Below are positions 9,601-18,471 of a stretch of DNA of 64,000 nucleotides, piece after piece (within the stretch, counting starts at the first letter, position 1; every line of letters begins with the position of its first letter). The notes under the pieces were generated by a model. That model ran no database searches and was not told where the DNA came from. It saw nothing but the letters and a program-made list of their open reading frames with translations. This DNA comes from JBGTSJ01 sp041940305 (GTDB lineage: Bacteria; Planctomycetota; Planctomycetia; Planctomycetales; Planctomycetaceae): assembly GCA_041940305.1 (NCBI GenBank), contig JBGTSJ010000022.1:29545-93544 (forward strand). Reading direction: 5' to 3'. Made by a program: the position numbers and the translations under genes.

Positions 9601-11385
9601 GATCGGGGCCGGATCTACCGCATGGCGCCGGAGGGGTTCCGCTCTCCCGCTCCGCCACGGCTGGGAGAAGCGACGACTGAGGAACTGGTGAGCGCATTGG
9701 AAAGTCCGCACGGCTGGTGGCGGGATACCGCGCACCGCCTGCTGTACGAGCGACAGGACAAGGGGGCGGCACCGCTGCTGCAGCGGCTGGTGCATGAGAG
9801 TGAACACCCGCAGTCGCGACTGCACGCGCTCTGGCTGCTGCACGGTCTGGAATCGCTCGACGACGCGGAACGGATGGCCGGATTGCACGACCCCGTCGCG
9901 CCGCTGCGGGAGCATGCGGTGCGACTGTCGGAAGAACGGCTGGACGAAAATGAAGAGATCCTGTCCCGGGTGCTGGCGCTGGCGGAGGACGACGAAGCGC
10001 GGGTGCGGTTTCAGGTGGCTTTCTCGCTCGGAGAGTCATCCAGCTCCGAGGCGGCGTCCAGGCTGGCGGCGCTCGCACGACGATCCGACCTGGATCGCTG
10101 GCAGCGGACGGCGGTGCTGAGTTCCATCGTCGGTCCCGCGGACCATGTGCTCCTGGAACTGCTCGATGATGCGGCGTTTGCAGGAAGCGCGGATGGCGCG
10201 AACATGATCGCGCAGATTGCGGGCGTGATTGGGTCCCGGAACGATCCGGACGAGATGGCGGAGGTGCTGGAATCCATTGCGGTCCGGCCAAGTACAGCCG
10301 GGAATGGAGGACTGCAGTCGGCAATCCTGCGAGCGATGGCCGACCCCGTGGCCCGCTCGGGGGGATCGCTGACAGTCGATCCCGAGAAAGCGCCTGCGGC
10401 GGCCGCCATGCTGGAGCAGCACATCGATCAGTCCCTTGCCACTGCGGAAGACAATCAAACCGGCGTCGACGCGCGGGTTGCGGCCGTGGCATTCCTGGGC
10501 GCCGTGCCGCTGGATCAGTCGCAGGGGACGCTGTCGCGGTTGCTCGATCCGAGGGAACCGCCGGCGGTGCAGATCGCGGCAGTCAATGCGCTCTCCAACT
10601 CCGCCGATCCGGAGGTGGCGGACCTGCTGATGGAGCGGTGGCGGGAGTATCCGCCGGAAGTGCGCGCGGCCGTCATCGGCGCAATGCTCGCCCGAGACGA
10701 CCGATGCACGGCCTTCCTGAGGTTTGCTGCCGGCGGCAGCGAAGCAATCGCGAACCAGATCGATGCGGCGCAGCGAACCATGCTGCTGCGCCATCGCAAT
10801 GAGGAGGTCCGCGCGCTGGCGGGGGAGCTGTTCGGCGGCGACTCGAGCCCGAGGCAGGCGGTGATCGAAGAGTATCAACCGGCACTGCACCGGACGGGTT
10901 CGGCGGAAGCGGGCCGGGAGGTGTTCGCCAGGACCTGCAGTGTGTGCCACAAAGTGGGGGACACCGGGATCGCGATCGGTCCGGACCTCGCGTCATCGCC
11001 CAACCGGTCTCCCGAGGCGATGCTCGTTCACATCCTGGATCCGAACCAGTACGTGATGCCCAACTACGTGCAGTACGTAGTGCTCGATGCCACGGGCCGC
11101 ACGTATACCGGCATGATCGCCGCTCAGACGGCCACCAGCGTCACACTCAAGAGAGAGAAGGGCGAAACCGACACGATCCTGCGGACGAACATCGACGAGA
11201 TGTCGTCCACGGGAAAGTCGCTGATGCCCGAAGGGATGGAGAAGACGGTCTCGATCGAGCAGATGGCGGACCTGTTCGCGTACCTGGAGTCGATCCCCCC
11301 CGCGGCCGCGCAGGGGACGTCCGGCGATCCGCTGCGGGAGCGGGACTTCGGCACGCTGCCGGGCCTGGTGGAACCGGCGCCGTGA
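6631..11385 (+). CDS. Giant CehA-like / PVC propeller / HEAT / cytochrome c fusion protein
   Basis: About 1584 residues with several domains in order. A leader (residues 1-25) suggests export. Residues about 60-180 look like a carboxypeptidase-regulatory-type beta domain. Residues about 185-420 form a CehA/McbA-type PHP metallohydrolase region with GDPHVHI (His192, His194). A PVC-type 'membrane-bound dehydrogenase' beta-propeller starts near residue 613 (VCDPIAAAFDENGNLYVCEM). HEAT-like helical repeats follow from about 1020 to 1410. The C-terminal c-type heme domain has CSVCH at 1436-1440, with a likely axial Met in SLMPEGM. The propeller-HEAT-heme tail is typical of Planctomycetes; a CehA-type front end on the same chain is less usual. 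A TTG start 18 bases upstream is possible. It is probably a stand-alone gene, convergent with the hydrolase at 11420. Confidence 0.85.
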   Translation: MMMRDRVLRLGLSLLLTGWCGVAMPQSVPLNPAVDREELIFTPPGFDQPGQPAVAEGENTAEVRITVRDAETGEPTPCRINVVGPDGNFYEPAEHPLKQYSLTGEWPNWPNAWGNRPGKAPFRYFGRFFYTTGEAAVRVPAGVVRVEVWKGFEYGPVTESLEIAAGEKQEVQLQLEHAIDAPALGYYSGDPHVHIARTSEAEDARTLDLMEAEDIHYTTLLGYNDPAGPYAGFMDQLDTPQRRGMGHDSLQSRGEYHLLSGQEYRTGTYGHLNLFLLDDIVFPGESFNADNWPLYGDVGRDAQDRGGYAFYAHGGYAQAIYADFVQGNVNGVELLQFGVYRGIGLADWYHILNIGYRFPCIGASDYPACRMLGDCRTFVELGDDQTFPAWLKGAAEGRSFVSTAPVLLLEVDGHRPGDAIAAEAGPVRLQARVRVQSVVAPVTDVQLVVNGEVVESLQVTAEEGTGEWLELSAPLELNESAWIAARAFSLSPGGAADAEAHTNPVFVHLDGKAPYSETSLDAIVGEIDKQIAAHSKREFEERAQVLTYFQRSRDILLSIRAAGGLQAGFDPRELADAAARLESDGSIVMPTDEELAEFLKPVPPQSPEEALQSFDMLDGFEMQLVAAEPLVCDPIAAAFDENGNLYVCEMLDYPYRPAEGQAPIGRVKLLRDTDGDGRFDESHVFADELLWAGGVAPWRGGVYVASPPDIWYMRDTDGDFVADERTRVFTGFGLENQQGMLNNLQFGLDFKIYGSTSVNGGAIATVDDPDAGVVSVSGRDFRFDPVSGTLEAITGTVQFGNTFDDWGNRFLCSESQPLQHAVLPQEYLERNPYLAVSSGVHNIAPGPVPIFRISPIERWRHIRSSRRVASGSRLPTAAGASHHVIDAAAGVTVYRGGAYPDEFYGNVFIGDGQNNLVHRRRLVPDGVTFASERIDEGTDFCRSPDIWFRPVNFVNAPDGTLYVLDMSREVLEAIHIPLDVVKHLDLKSGRDRGRIYRMAPEGFRSPAPPRLGEATTEELVSALESPHGWWRDTAHRLLYERQDKGAAPLLQRLVHESEHPQSRLHALWLLHGLESLDDAERMAGLHDPVAPLREHAVRLSEERLDENEEILSRVLALAEDDEARVRFQVAFSLGESSSSEAASRLAALARRSDLDRWQRTAVLSSIVGPADHVLLELLDDAAFAGSADGANMIAQIAGVIGSRNDPDEMAEVLESIAVRPSTAGNGGLQSAILRAMADPVARSGGSLTVDPEKAPAAAAMLEQHIDQSLATAEDNQTGVDARVAAVAFLGAVPLDQSQGTLSRLLDPREPPAVQIAAVNALSNSADPEVADLLMERWREYPPEVRAAVIGAMLARDDRCTAFLRFAAGGSEAIANQIDAAQRTMLLRHRNEEVRALAGELFGGDSSPRQAVIEEYQPALHRTGSAEAGREVFARTCSVCHKVGDTGIAIGPDLASSPNRSPEAMLVHILDPNQYVMPNYVQYVVLDATGRTYTGMIAAQTATSVTLKREKGETDTILRTNIDEMSSTGKSLMPEGMEKTVSIEQMADLFAYLESIPPAAAQGTSGDPLRERDFGTLPGLVEPAP

Positions 11386-11419
11386 TCGGACGCTCTTGAT
11401 CAGACCGGGCGTCGCAGCG

Positions 11420-13588
11420 TCAGTTCAGCCACTCGACGATTTGTTGAGGGATGCTCTCCTGCTCGGTGCTGACATGCTGAACGGCGTCGGGCGCGTCCTG
11501 CAGGGCGTTGATCGACTGTGTCCACTCATGCTGCCGCGCGGCGTCCGCGGCGCTCACCGGACGGCGACGGCCGTCGACCGGGTTGATGACGAGCAGCGGC
11601 CGCGGGCTGATGCCGGCCAGCAACTGCGGCATGTCGGCGACCGTCAGGATCCGCGGCAGCAGGTAGCTGAGCCCGATGCCGAGGAACTCCTCTTCGAAGA
11701 CCCAGGAAACCAGCAGGTCTTCGGCGGCGACGGAGCGGATGCGGTCGTCGAAGCCCGCCGCCAGAATGCCGGCGAATCCGGCGCGACCCCGCCCGACGAG
11801 AACTGCACCCGAGGCGTCGATCCCCGGCCGGGACAGCAGGAAGTCGGTCGCACACCGGAGATCGAACACGCGCATGCCCGCGATGGGACGGCCCACGAAC
11901 AGTCCATAGTTCGACAGGTTGTAATCGGGTTCGCCGGGACCGTACTCGATGCCGGGGAGAGTGCCGGCGGTCTCGCCCATGCCGCGGAGATCGATCGCGA
12001 GCGTGACGTAGCCTGCGCGGTTCAACGCGTCGATGAGCCCCCGTTCATAGGAATGCTGTTTGCCGTCTTCATCGACGACCAGGACCGCAGGCAGCCCGCG
12101 TTCCGGCCGGTCAACTTGCGGGATCGAGAGGACCGCCGGCAGCAGAATGCCGGGCTCGGGTTCGAGCGTCCAGTGTTCGACGTCGCAGCCGTCATGCTGC
12201 AGCTTGCGGACGAGGTTCGAACGGCATCGAGCGGCATCCGGAAAGCCGCCGAACATTTCAGTCTCAAGATAGTCGTAGATGCGAGTCCGCTGCTGCAGCC
12301 ACTCGTCGCTGTCGGCGGGCGGGGTGAATTCGGCGGTCAACTCGCGCGCACGCCGGTACGTGAGCGACTGCATCGTTTCGCTGTCCTCGGGCAGGCCCAC
12401 CTGCAGGACGGCATCGGGCTCCACAGGGAGATTGTCGGGTTCCTCGATGGCGCGGCTCTCGTCCCCCAGGAGATGCCGCGCCACGTGGCGATACATGATC
12501 TGCCGCATCTCGCGGTTGTAGTCGTGGCCGCTGTCCACCTCGACACCGCGCACGGCGTCGTCGGCGCCATACAGTTCGTAGACGGCAGCCGTACGGTCGA
12601 GTGCATCGTACATGTGCCGCGGCAGGAAGACCGGGACGTCGCGCGAGGCGTTGATGCACAGCAGCGGGCGCGGAGCGTGCAGCGCCAGGATCTCCCATTG
12701 GTTGGAGTAGCGGAGGATGTTCGTGGGGACTTCACCGACGCAGGCGGTGGCTCCCATGTGGGCCTGGTACGAGCCGACGTAGCAGACGGGGACGCTGCCG
12801 GCGAGACGGTCGTCGAGTGCAGGGAAAAACATGCTCTGCTTGCCGCCTCCTGAGGCGCCGGTGCACATGACGCGCTGCGGGTCGACATCGTCGCGCGTCA
12901 GGAGGTAGTCGAGGCCGCGCGTGCACTCGTACATGATGTAGCCGAGGAGCGAGCGATCCACGATACGGGGAGCAGCGCCGCGGTAGAAGCCGTGGTATGT
13001 CGTCGGCGGCGTGCCGCTGAAATTCTGCCGCTCGCCGGTGCCGATCACATCCTGACAGAAAGCGATGACGCCCATTTTGGCCAGGCCCATACAGCGCTCC
13101 TGGATGAGGGGCATGCACTTCGCCCCCGACCAGTGGCCGTTGACGCACATCACGGCGGGTGCCGGGCCATCCAATTGCTTGGGAACATAGACGAGGGCGG
13201 TGACGTACAGCCCCGGGAGGCTCTCATAGAGGACCTTTTCCACAATGTGATCGCCGTGATCGACGGTGCCGGTGATGCGTGCATTGAGGGGCGGCCGCTC
13301 GTCCTGGGGAAACTCACCGAGCGATTCCCACAGCTGACGGCGCAGCTCGACTTTCCGCTCCTCCCAGTCTTCGATCGTCTCCGGCGCCGCATGGTTGTGC
13401 GGGAGTTCGCCGGCCAGCCCCACGAAGTAGTTGAGCATCAGATCGGCGGGCTTCTCGTCCAGCACTTGGTGGATCGGGCTGGCCGACTCCGTGTCGTCGG
13501 CGCGGGCCGACGGCATACCACTCAGGGCCGAGCAGGCGAGGCCGACCAAAAGGAGTCGCATGCTGTTGAGCAGGAGGGGCTCCGGCAT
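11420..13588 (-). CDS. Secreted two-domain alpha/beta hydrolase (acetyl-xylan-esterase-like)
   Basis: About 722 residues. The start at 13588 has GGAG 8 bases upstream and gives a signal peptide (MRLLLVGLACSALSG). The first hydrolase domain carries the nucleophile elbow CTGASGGGKQ and a later His in DSGHDYNREM, consistent with a working esterase of the acetyl-xylan-esterase/dienelactone-hydrolase type. A second hydrolase-like domain follows, but its elbow reads VGRGRAGFAG with no Ser, so it is probably structural or binding. The gene is the last of three minus-strand genes (pentaheme, CRTAC1, hydrolase) with only 37 bp to the preceding one, so co-transcription is likely. The substrate (ester-linked polysaccharide or other) is not shown by the sequence. 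Confidence 0.8.
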   Translation of the reverse strand: MPEPLLLNSMRLLLVGLACSALSGMPSARADDTESASPIHQVLDEKPADLMLNYFVGLAGELPHNHAAPETIEDWEERKVELRRQLWESLGEFPQDERPPLNARITGTVDHGDHIVEKVLYESLPGLYVTALVYVPKQLDGPAPAVMCVNGHWSGAKCMPLIQERCMGLAKMGVIAFCQDVIGTGERQNFSGTPPTTYHGFYRGAAPRIVDRSLLGYIMYECTRGLDYLLTRDDVDPQRVMCTGASGGGKQSMFFPALDDRLAGSVPVCYVGSYQAHMGATACVGEVPTNILRYSNQWEILALHAPRPLLCINASRDVPVFLPRHMYDALDRTAAVYELYGADDAVRGVEVDSGHDYNREMRQIMYRHVARHLLGDESRAIEEPDNLPVEPDAVLQVGLPEDSETMQSLTYRRARELTAEFTPPADSDEWLQQRTRIYDYLETEMFGGFPDAARCRSNLVRKLQHDGCDVEHWTLEPEPGILLPAVLSIPQVDRPERGLPAVLVVDEDGKQHSYERGLIDALNRAGYVTLAIDLRGMGETAGTLPGIEYGPGEPDYNLSNYGLFVGRPIAGMRVFDLRCATDFLLSRPGIDASGAVLVGRGRAGFAGILAAGFDDRIRSVAAEDLLVSWVFEEEFLGIGLSYLLPRILTVADMPQLLAGISPRPLLVINPVDGRRRPVSAADAARQHEWTQSINALQDAPDAVQHVSTEQESIPQQIVEWLN

Positions 13589-13625
13589 CAGAGGTGCTCC
13601 GTGGGAGTCGAGGAGTTTGGCAGGC

Positions 13626-15368
13626 TCACTGCGTGTCGGACTGGCGGATGTGATGCAGCCGATCGACAGTGAGAGAGGAAAGTTCAGTTTGCGAGCCGTC
13701 CGGCCAGACGATCCGGACGGCGTCGATTGTATCGGAGCGTCCCACTCCGAAGGTGACGGGGGTTTCCGACTGCGACAGGTAGCCTCTCGCCGGGCAGACG
13801 AAGCGGGTTTGACTGATGCCACCGGCAGTGATGGTGATGCGCGCGCCCCAGGCATCGGGATTGAGATCGCCGGCAGAGAGGGAAAGGCGAATCCAATGAT
13901 GCTGCAGATCCTGATCGTTGCGCAACAGGCGAGGCGACCCGCCGTTGGCAGTGAGGATCAGGTCGAGATCGCCGTCGGCATCGACATCCGCCAGCGCCGC
14001 GCCGCGGCCGGCGAGCGGAGTGTGCAGATCGGATTCGATTGACGGCGAATCCAGATGGACGAATTCGTGCGGCGCGTCCGGGCCTGCATTCCAGAGAAGC
14101 TGCGGCGGCTGTGCATGGGGCTGGTTCTTCTGCAGGGCCGCCATCTGCGGTTCGACGTGGCCATTGACGGCCAGAACATCGGAGCGGCCGTCGAGATCGG
14201 CATCGAAAAACAACATGGAGAACGTGAAAGGCGTGATGGTCTGATGGCCAATCCCGATCGCGAGGGCATCCTCCATGAACAGCGGCTCGCCGGGGCGGAG
14301 GAAGTAGCAGCGAGCCGGCTGGAAGGCGACGCCGCCGAGGAGGACCCCGAGCGTGGCGTCATTGCGGAAGAAGCCGATGTCCATGCCGGTTGCTCGCCGC
14401 GCTCGGCCGGCCTGATCGTACGCCAGGTTCCAGGCGGTTGCGACTTCGAGAAAACTGCCGTTCTGCTGGTTCAGGAAGAGAAGATTACGAACGCCGTCAT
14501 TCGCGATTGCGATATCAGTCCAGCCGTCGCCGTCCACGTCGAGCGGCATGGCTGCGAGCGACTTGGCGACCGGCACTCCGGTGTCGGGGTTCTCGACGCG
14601 GACCCCGGCTGACGCGGAGACGTCCTGAAACGTGCCGTCACCCTCATTGCGGTACAGGCGGGGATGGGTTCCGCCGAAGGCTTCGGGGTGGCAGTAGGCG
14701 CGCTGGGGGCCGAGGACGTGGCAGTCGAGCCGGCGATCGGTGTCGGCCGTCCAGGCCACGTAGTTGGCGACAAACAGATCGAGGTCTCCATCCCGATCAA
14801 TGTCCAGCCAGCAGGCTGCGGTGCTCCATTCGTCTTCGCCACCGGCAACGCCGGCGGAGTCGGTCCAGTCGTGGAAATGTCCCTCGATGTTGCGGTAGAG
14901 CCGATTGCGGCCGACACAGGTGATGAAAAGGTCGCGCCAGCCGTCGCCGTCGAAGTCCCCGGCCGAGGCACCCATGCCCGGAAGTGGCGCAGCAAGCCCT
15001 GCAGCGGCGGTGACGTCGGCGAACCGCCCGGTTCCGTCGTTCTCGAAGAGTGACGGTCCGGCATTGTCCGCTGCGGACTCACCAGTCCAGGGGGCGCCGT
15101 TGACGAACAGGATGTCGACCGCGTCGTCGTTGTTCCAGTCGAAGACGACGACGCCCGCCCCGTAGGCCTCCGGAAGGAGGTGCTCGCCGCGGGCGCCGTT
15201 GTCGTGCTGGAACTCGATGCCCGACTGGGAGGTGATGTCCCGAAAGGGGATCGCGGGGGGTTCAGCAGCCGAGACATCGTGCTGTGCGATCAGGGCCCAC
15301 AGCAGCATCGCCCACGTCGGACGTGAACGGGGGGTGATCAGTCCATCGAAGTGTTGGAAGGGCTTCAC
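13626..15368 (-). CDS. CRTAC1/ASPIC family FG-GAP propeller protein
   Basis: 580 residues with an N-terminal signal-like segment (WAMLLWALIAQHDVSA). Repeated FG-GAP/VCBS motifs such as DFDGDGWRDLFI and DVDGDGWTDIAI bind calcium in known propellers. The C-terminal ASPIC/UnbV region ends in VRIVWPDGSQTEL. The start is a GTG that overlaps the stop of the upstream pentaheme gene by four bases (GTGA), with GAGG in the right place, so translation is coupled. FG-GAP propellers of this type are extracellular or periplasmic and usually bind proteins or scaffold complexes; a role with the cytochrome encoded just upstream is inferred from coupling only. Confidence 0.88.
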   Translation of the reverse strand: MKPFQHFDGLITPRSRPTWAMLLWALIAQHDVSAAEPPAIPFRDITSQSGIEFQHDNGARGEHLLPEAYGAGVVVFDWNNDDAVDILFVNGAPWTGESAADNAGPSLFENDGTGRFADVTAAAGLAAPLPGMGASAGDFDGDGWRDLFITCVGRNRLYRNIEGHFHDWTDSAGVAGGEDEWSTAACWLDIDRDGDLDLFVANYVAWTADTDRRLDCHVLGPQRAYCHPEAFGGTHPRLYRNEGDGTFQDVSASAGVRVENPDTGVPVAKSLAAMPLDVDGDGWTDIAIANDGVRNLLFLNQQNGSFLEVATAWNLAYDQAGRARRATGMDIGFFRNDATLGVLLGGVAFQPARCYFLRPGEPLFMEDALAIGIGHQTITPFTFSMLFFDADLDGRSDVLAVNGHVEPQMAALQKNQPHAQPPQLLWNAGPDAPHEFVHLDSPSIESDLHTPLAGRGAALADVDADGDLDLILTANGGSPRLLRNDQDLQHHWIRLSLSAGDLNPDAWGARITITAGGISQTRFVCPARGYLSQSETPVTFGVGRSDTIDAVRIVWPDGSQTELSSLTVDRLHHIRQSDTQ

Positions 15369-18300
15369 TGCGGCGCCTCACCGGCGAGCGAGGCAGGCGG
15401 CGCATCGAGTTCCGGAGCGCCCGGCCGGTTCAGGGAATAGATGACGATGCGTTCGGCGGCGTGATTCGCTGCTGGATCCCGAAGGCGGGCTGCATGCACG
15501 GCTACCTCGCGGGCATTGTCGTCCGGTTTGTAGCGCTCATGCAGAGTGCGATGCGCCGCGGCTTGCTCGGCGTCGCCCAGCAGGGAATGAATCAGGGCGA
15601 GGTTGTGGTGCGCCATCGCGTTTTCGGGATCCAGCTCGAGCGTCCGCCGAAACAGGCCGGCCGCCTCGTGAAGGAGATCGTGTCGGCTCGGCTCTGCAGC
15701 GGACCGGGTTTCCTGTCTGGCCAGTTCCACGAGCGTCCGGGCGAGTTCGTTGATGACCACGTAGTCCTCGCTGAAATCGAACCCGTGATCGCGGATCTGC
15801 TCGTTGGTGAAGTTCAATACCTTCCGGAAGCTCTCGGCCGCCGCGTCGAGACGCCCCTCCTGGCGATGCAACAGCCCGCGATTCCAGGCGATGGCCCAGG
15901 GAGCGTAGACGGGCTCCGTGAAGAAGAGGGGCTTGTCGACTGATTCGGCGCGGGCGAGCGCGGCCGCCGCGTCCTCAGTCCGTCCCTGCTTCAGGTAGAG
16001 TTGAACCAGATGCAGGCGAAGGTCGACGTAGCCAAATCGGCGTTCTGCATCGAGCAGGATCTGCTCGGCCAGTTGCAGTTCGGCCCCCGCATCCTCGGTC
16101 GGGATCGCCCCGGCACCTTCGTTCATCAGGGCGATGCCGTAGTCCTGCCAGCGCTGATACGCGTGGTCGACAGTGATTTTGTACTCCTGAAGGGGGGGCT
16201 GCTGTTCGACGCCGGCGACCGGGAAGGTAATGCTGTCGGTGGCGATGGTCGTGACCGGCAGCGTATTGACGTAGGGAGTGCCCGGCGTATGTCCGGTGAT
16301 CGGCGGATCGCCGGGCTTGGCGCTGTCCGTCACGAACTCCATGAACTCGCTGTCGAACTTGCGGTACTGCAGTTTGACCTCGAACGTGATGAGATCGGTG
16401 ACGTCGTCGGGAACGCGCAAAGCAAAGTGGACGACGTCGGCTGAACCGGGATTCAGCTGGTTGTTGTAGAGGACGGTAAAGATGTCCTGCGGATTGCGGC
16501 GGGCGATGCGATTGCCGTGGCGATCAAGAACGTAGGCATTGACGAAGTGCGACCAGTCGTCGACGCGGCCGCGGTCATCCATGCCGCCGCTGCGGCCAAT
16601 GACCCGGTCGCCGGCCGTGACCCGCACATCGAGCCACAGCTGGTTCGAATCGGCGGTCCCCTGCGTGAGGACATGGCCGGTGCGGAGATTGCGGATGACA
16701 ACGTCGAACAGGTAGTCCTTTCCGGGCTGCAACTCGGGAAGGTTCTGATCCTGAAGCTGCGCTAAGGCGAGTTCATGCACCTCCCGATTGGCGTCTTTGA
16801 GGAGGATGGGTTCGCGGAGGGGTGCGACCACCTCCGCGTCGAGCCCCGTCCCCGCGCGGATACCGACGATATCGACCCGTGCCGCGGTGCGAAGGAACTC
16901 CTGCTGGCGCGTGACGACGTCTTCCCAGCCCTGAAGGAACGGCAGGGCGGTGTTCGCCCCGGGGAACAGATGATCGTGAATCGCAAACGCTCCAGTGCGG
17001 GGTATGGGGCGAGCGGCGAAGTCGTCCGACGCAATCAGCGGCATATGACACGTACCGCAATTCTCGGATGCGCGCATGGGGAAGTACGAGCTGCGCGCGC
17101 CATGTCCGGACGCGCCGCTCAGGTGAAACGAGTCGAAGTGATTCTGTCCCCGCACAAAATCCCGGTAGTGCGTCAGCTCGCGCGGCAGATGCACTTTATG
17201 GCATGTGGAACAGAACTCCGCCGTCTTGTGCAGCGGCTTGAGGAAGGTCTGCTTGTGAAACGAGGGCTTGGCTTTGATGAGCTGCTCGTTGACATACTGC
17301 AGCAGTCGATTGCGGCTGCCGGTGAGGGGATAATGTACGGCCGGCTCGATGGTGTAGTCGGCGTTCCCGCGCGTGCTGTCGACCTCGGAGATCATGTGGC
17401 AGGTCGTACAGGTGATCCCGGCGTGTGCGGTGGGATGATTGACGTCATCGAACTCCGGATCGTCGAAGACGCCGGTCAACAGCGGCACCGGGTCGTGGCA
17501 GCCTGCGCACCAGCGCGACGCGGCGAGCGATCCGTCCCGTTTCAATGCGACGGAGCGCGTCTCCCGGACGCTGGCCAGGTACATCGGGTTGTTGAACGAA
17601 CTGAGATGGTGGGCGCTGTGAAACCAGCCGTCGTACGCGTCGGAGTGACACTTCCGGCAGTAGTCGTCCATCATCAGCAGGTCGGACGACAGCGTTCCGC
17701 CAGTCGAGACTTTCGCGAGAGACGGATGGAAATCGGCGGACGCGGCCGCGGTATTGGAAGTGGCCGCGGTTTGCTCTGGCTGCCTGTGCAGTATGGCCAT
17801 GGCGGCGGTCGCGATGAGCGCAATGCCGCCATAAGCGAGCCCCGTCCGCCATCGGATCGGCGGGCCCGACAGCCGATGCCAGGCATACAGGAGACCGGCC
17901 GCGACGGGAGTCAGCGCGTGGATCCAGAACACGGTGCTGCGCACCAGAGGGGACTTCAGATCGGCGAGGCCGGCGCGGACGAGGAGCAGGCCCGTGACGA
18001 GGACGATCAGACCGGTGGCAAAAAAGGCATAGCCGAGGCGGACCGCTCGGCGGTTGACGTGCCCGCGCGCCAGCAGCAGATGGCGCACGCCGAACCCGAG
18101 GAAGGGGACGACCAACAGAAATCCGATCAGCAGGTGTACCAGCACCATCCAGAGATAGAACCGGTTCTGATAGAGACGCTCTTCACCACGGATGCGGCTG
18201 ATCCACTCCAAACCGCGAACGGCCGAGAGATACCCCGAGTTCGCGACGAGCAATGACGTCGCCGCCAGCATGAACACCAGCAGCCAGCGCAGCCGGCGGG

Positions 18301-18421
18301 TGATGACCGGCCCCGATCTTCTGGCGGAGAGGCGCGCTGAGGTTGCGCTGCCCGGCGGAAGTGGTGCTGCGGTCGAAGGGGGGACGCGGGTTTCAGCAGC
18401 AGAGGAAAGATCAGACATCAT
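15365..18421 (-). CDS. Membrane-anchored pentaheme cytochrome c with TPR domain
   Basis: About 1018 residues. Five hydrophobic segments lie near residues 44-64, 88-112, 129-149, 164-184 and 194-212. They contain His residues at helix positions (His96, His168, His182), which would suit b-type heme or quinol contact. Five CxxCH sites follow at 255-259, 305-309, 338-342, 404-408 and 455-459. A beta-rich middle and a C-terminal TPR region of about 250 residues (for example ENAMAHHNLALIHSLLGDAE) complete the chain. The layout suggests a membrane redox protein passing electrons between the quinone pool and periplasmic partners, with TPRs for assembly. It is the first gene of an operon with the CRTAC1 protein (4-bp overlap) and the hydrolase. 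I do not recognise a named family. Confidence 0.82.
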   Translation of the reverse strand: MMSDLSSAAETRVPPSTAAPLPPGSATSARLSARRSGPVITRRLRWLLVFMLAATSLLVANSGYLSAVRGLEWISRIRGEERLYQNRFYLWMVLVHLLIGFLLVVPFLGFGVRHLLLARGHVNRRAVRLGYAFFATGLIVLVTGLLLVRAGLADLKSPLVRSTVFWIHALTPVAAGLLYAWHRLSGPPIRWRTGLAYGGIALIATAAMAILHRQPEQTAATSNTAAASADFHPSLAKVSTGGTLSSDLLMMDDYCRKCHSDAYDGWFHSAHHLSSFNNPMYLASVRETRSVALKRDGSLAASRWCAGCHDPVPLLTGVFDDPEFDDVNHPTAHAGITCTTCHMISEVDSTRGNADYTIEPAVHYPLTGSRNRLLQYVNEQLIKAKPSFHKQTFLKPLHKTAEFCSTCHKVHLPRELTHYRDFVRGQNHFDSFHLSGASGHGARSSYFPMRASENCGTCHMPLIASDDFAARPIPRTGAFAIHDHLFPGANTALPFLQGWEDVVTRQQEFLRTAARVDIVGIRAGTGLDAEVVAPLREPILLKDANREVHELALAQLQDQNLPELQPGKDYLFDVVIRNLRTGHVLTQGTADSNQLWLDVRVTAGDRVIGRSGGMDDRGRVDDWSHFVNAYVLDRHGNRIARRNPQDIFTVLYNNQLNPGSADVVHFALRVPDDVTDLITFEVKLQYRKFDSEFMEFVTDSAKPGDPPITGHTPGTPYVNTLPVTTIATDSITFPVAGVEQQPPLQEYKITVDHAYQRWQDYGIALMNEGAGAIPTEDAGAELQLAEQILLDAERRFGYVDLRLHLVQLYLKQGRTEDAAAALARAESVDKPLFFTEPVYAPWAIAWNRGLLHRQEGRLDAAAESFRKVLNFTNEQIRDHGFDFSEDYVVINELARTLVELARQETRSAAEPSRHDLLHEAAGLFRRTLELDPENAMAHHNLALIHSLLGDAEQAAAHRTLHERYKPDDNAREVAVHAARLRDPAANHAAERIVIYSLNRPGAPELDAPPASLAGEAPQ

Positions 18422-18471
18422 TCCGCATCAGTCGATCACGAAGCGTGCAGCGGGGGCAATGTGGCACTGGG

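Noticed and set aside
8446..9915. 489-residue minus-strand open frame
   Set aside because: It is opposite the propeller part of the 1584-residue protein and has no recognisable domain.
11396..12853. 485-residue plus-strand open frame
   Set aside because: It lies opposite the two-domain hydrolase, whose signal peptide, nucleophile elbow and codon bias are convincing.
16775..18256. 493-residue plus-strand open frame
   Set aside because: It is antisense to the pentaheme cytochrome, which contains five CxxCH sites and membrane helices.
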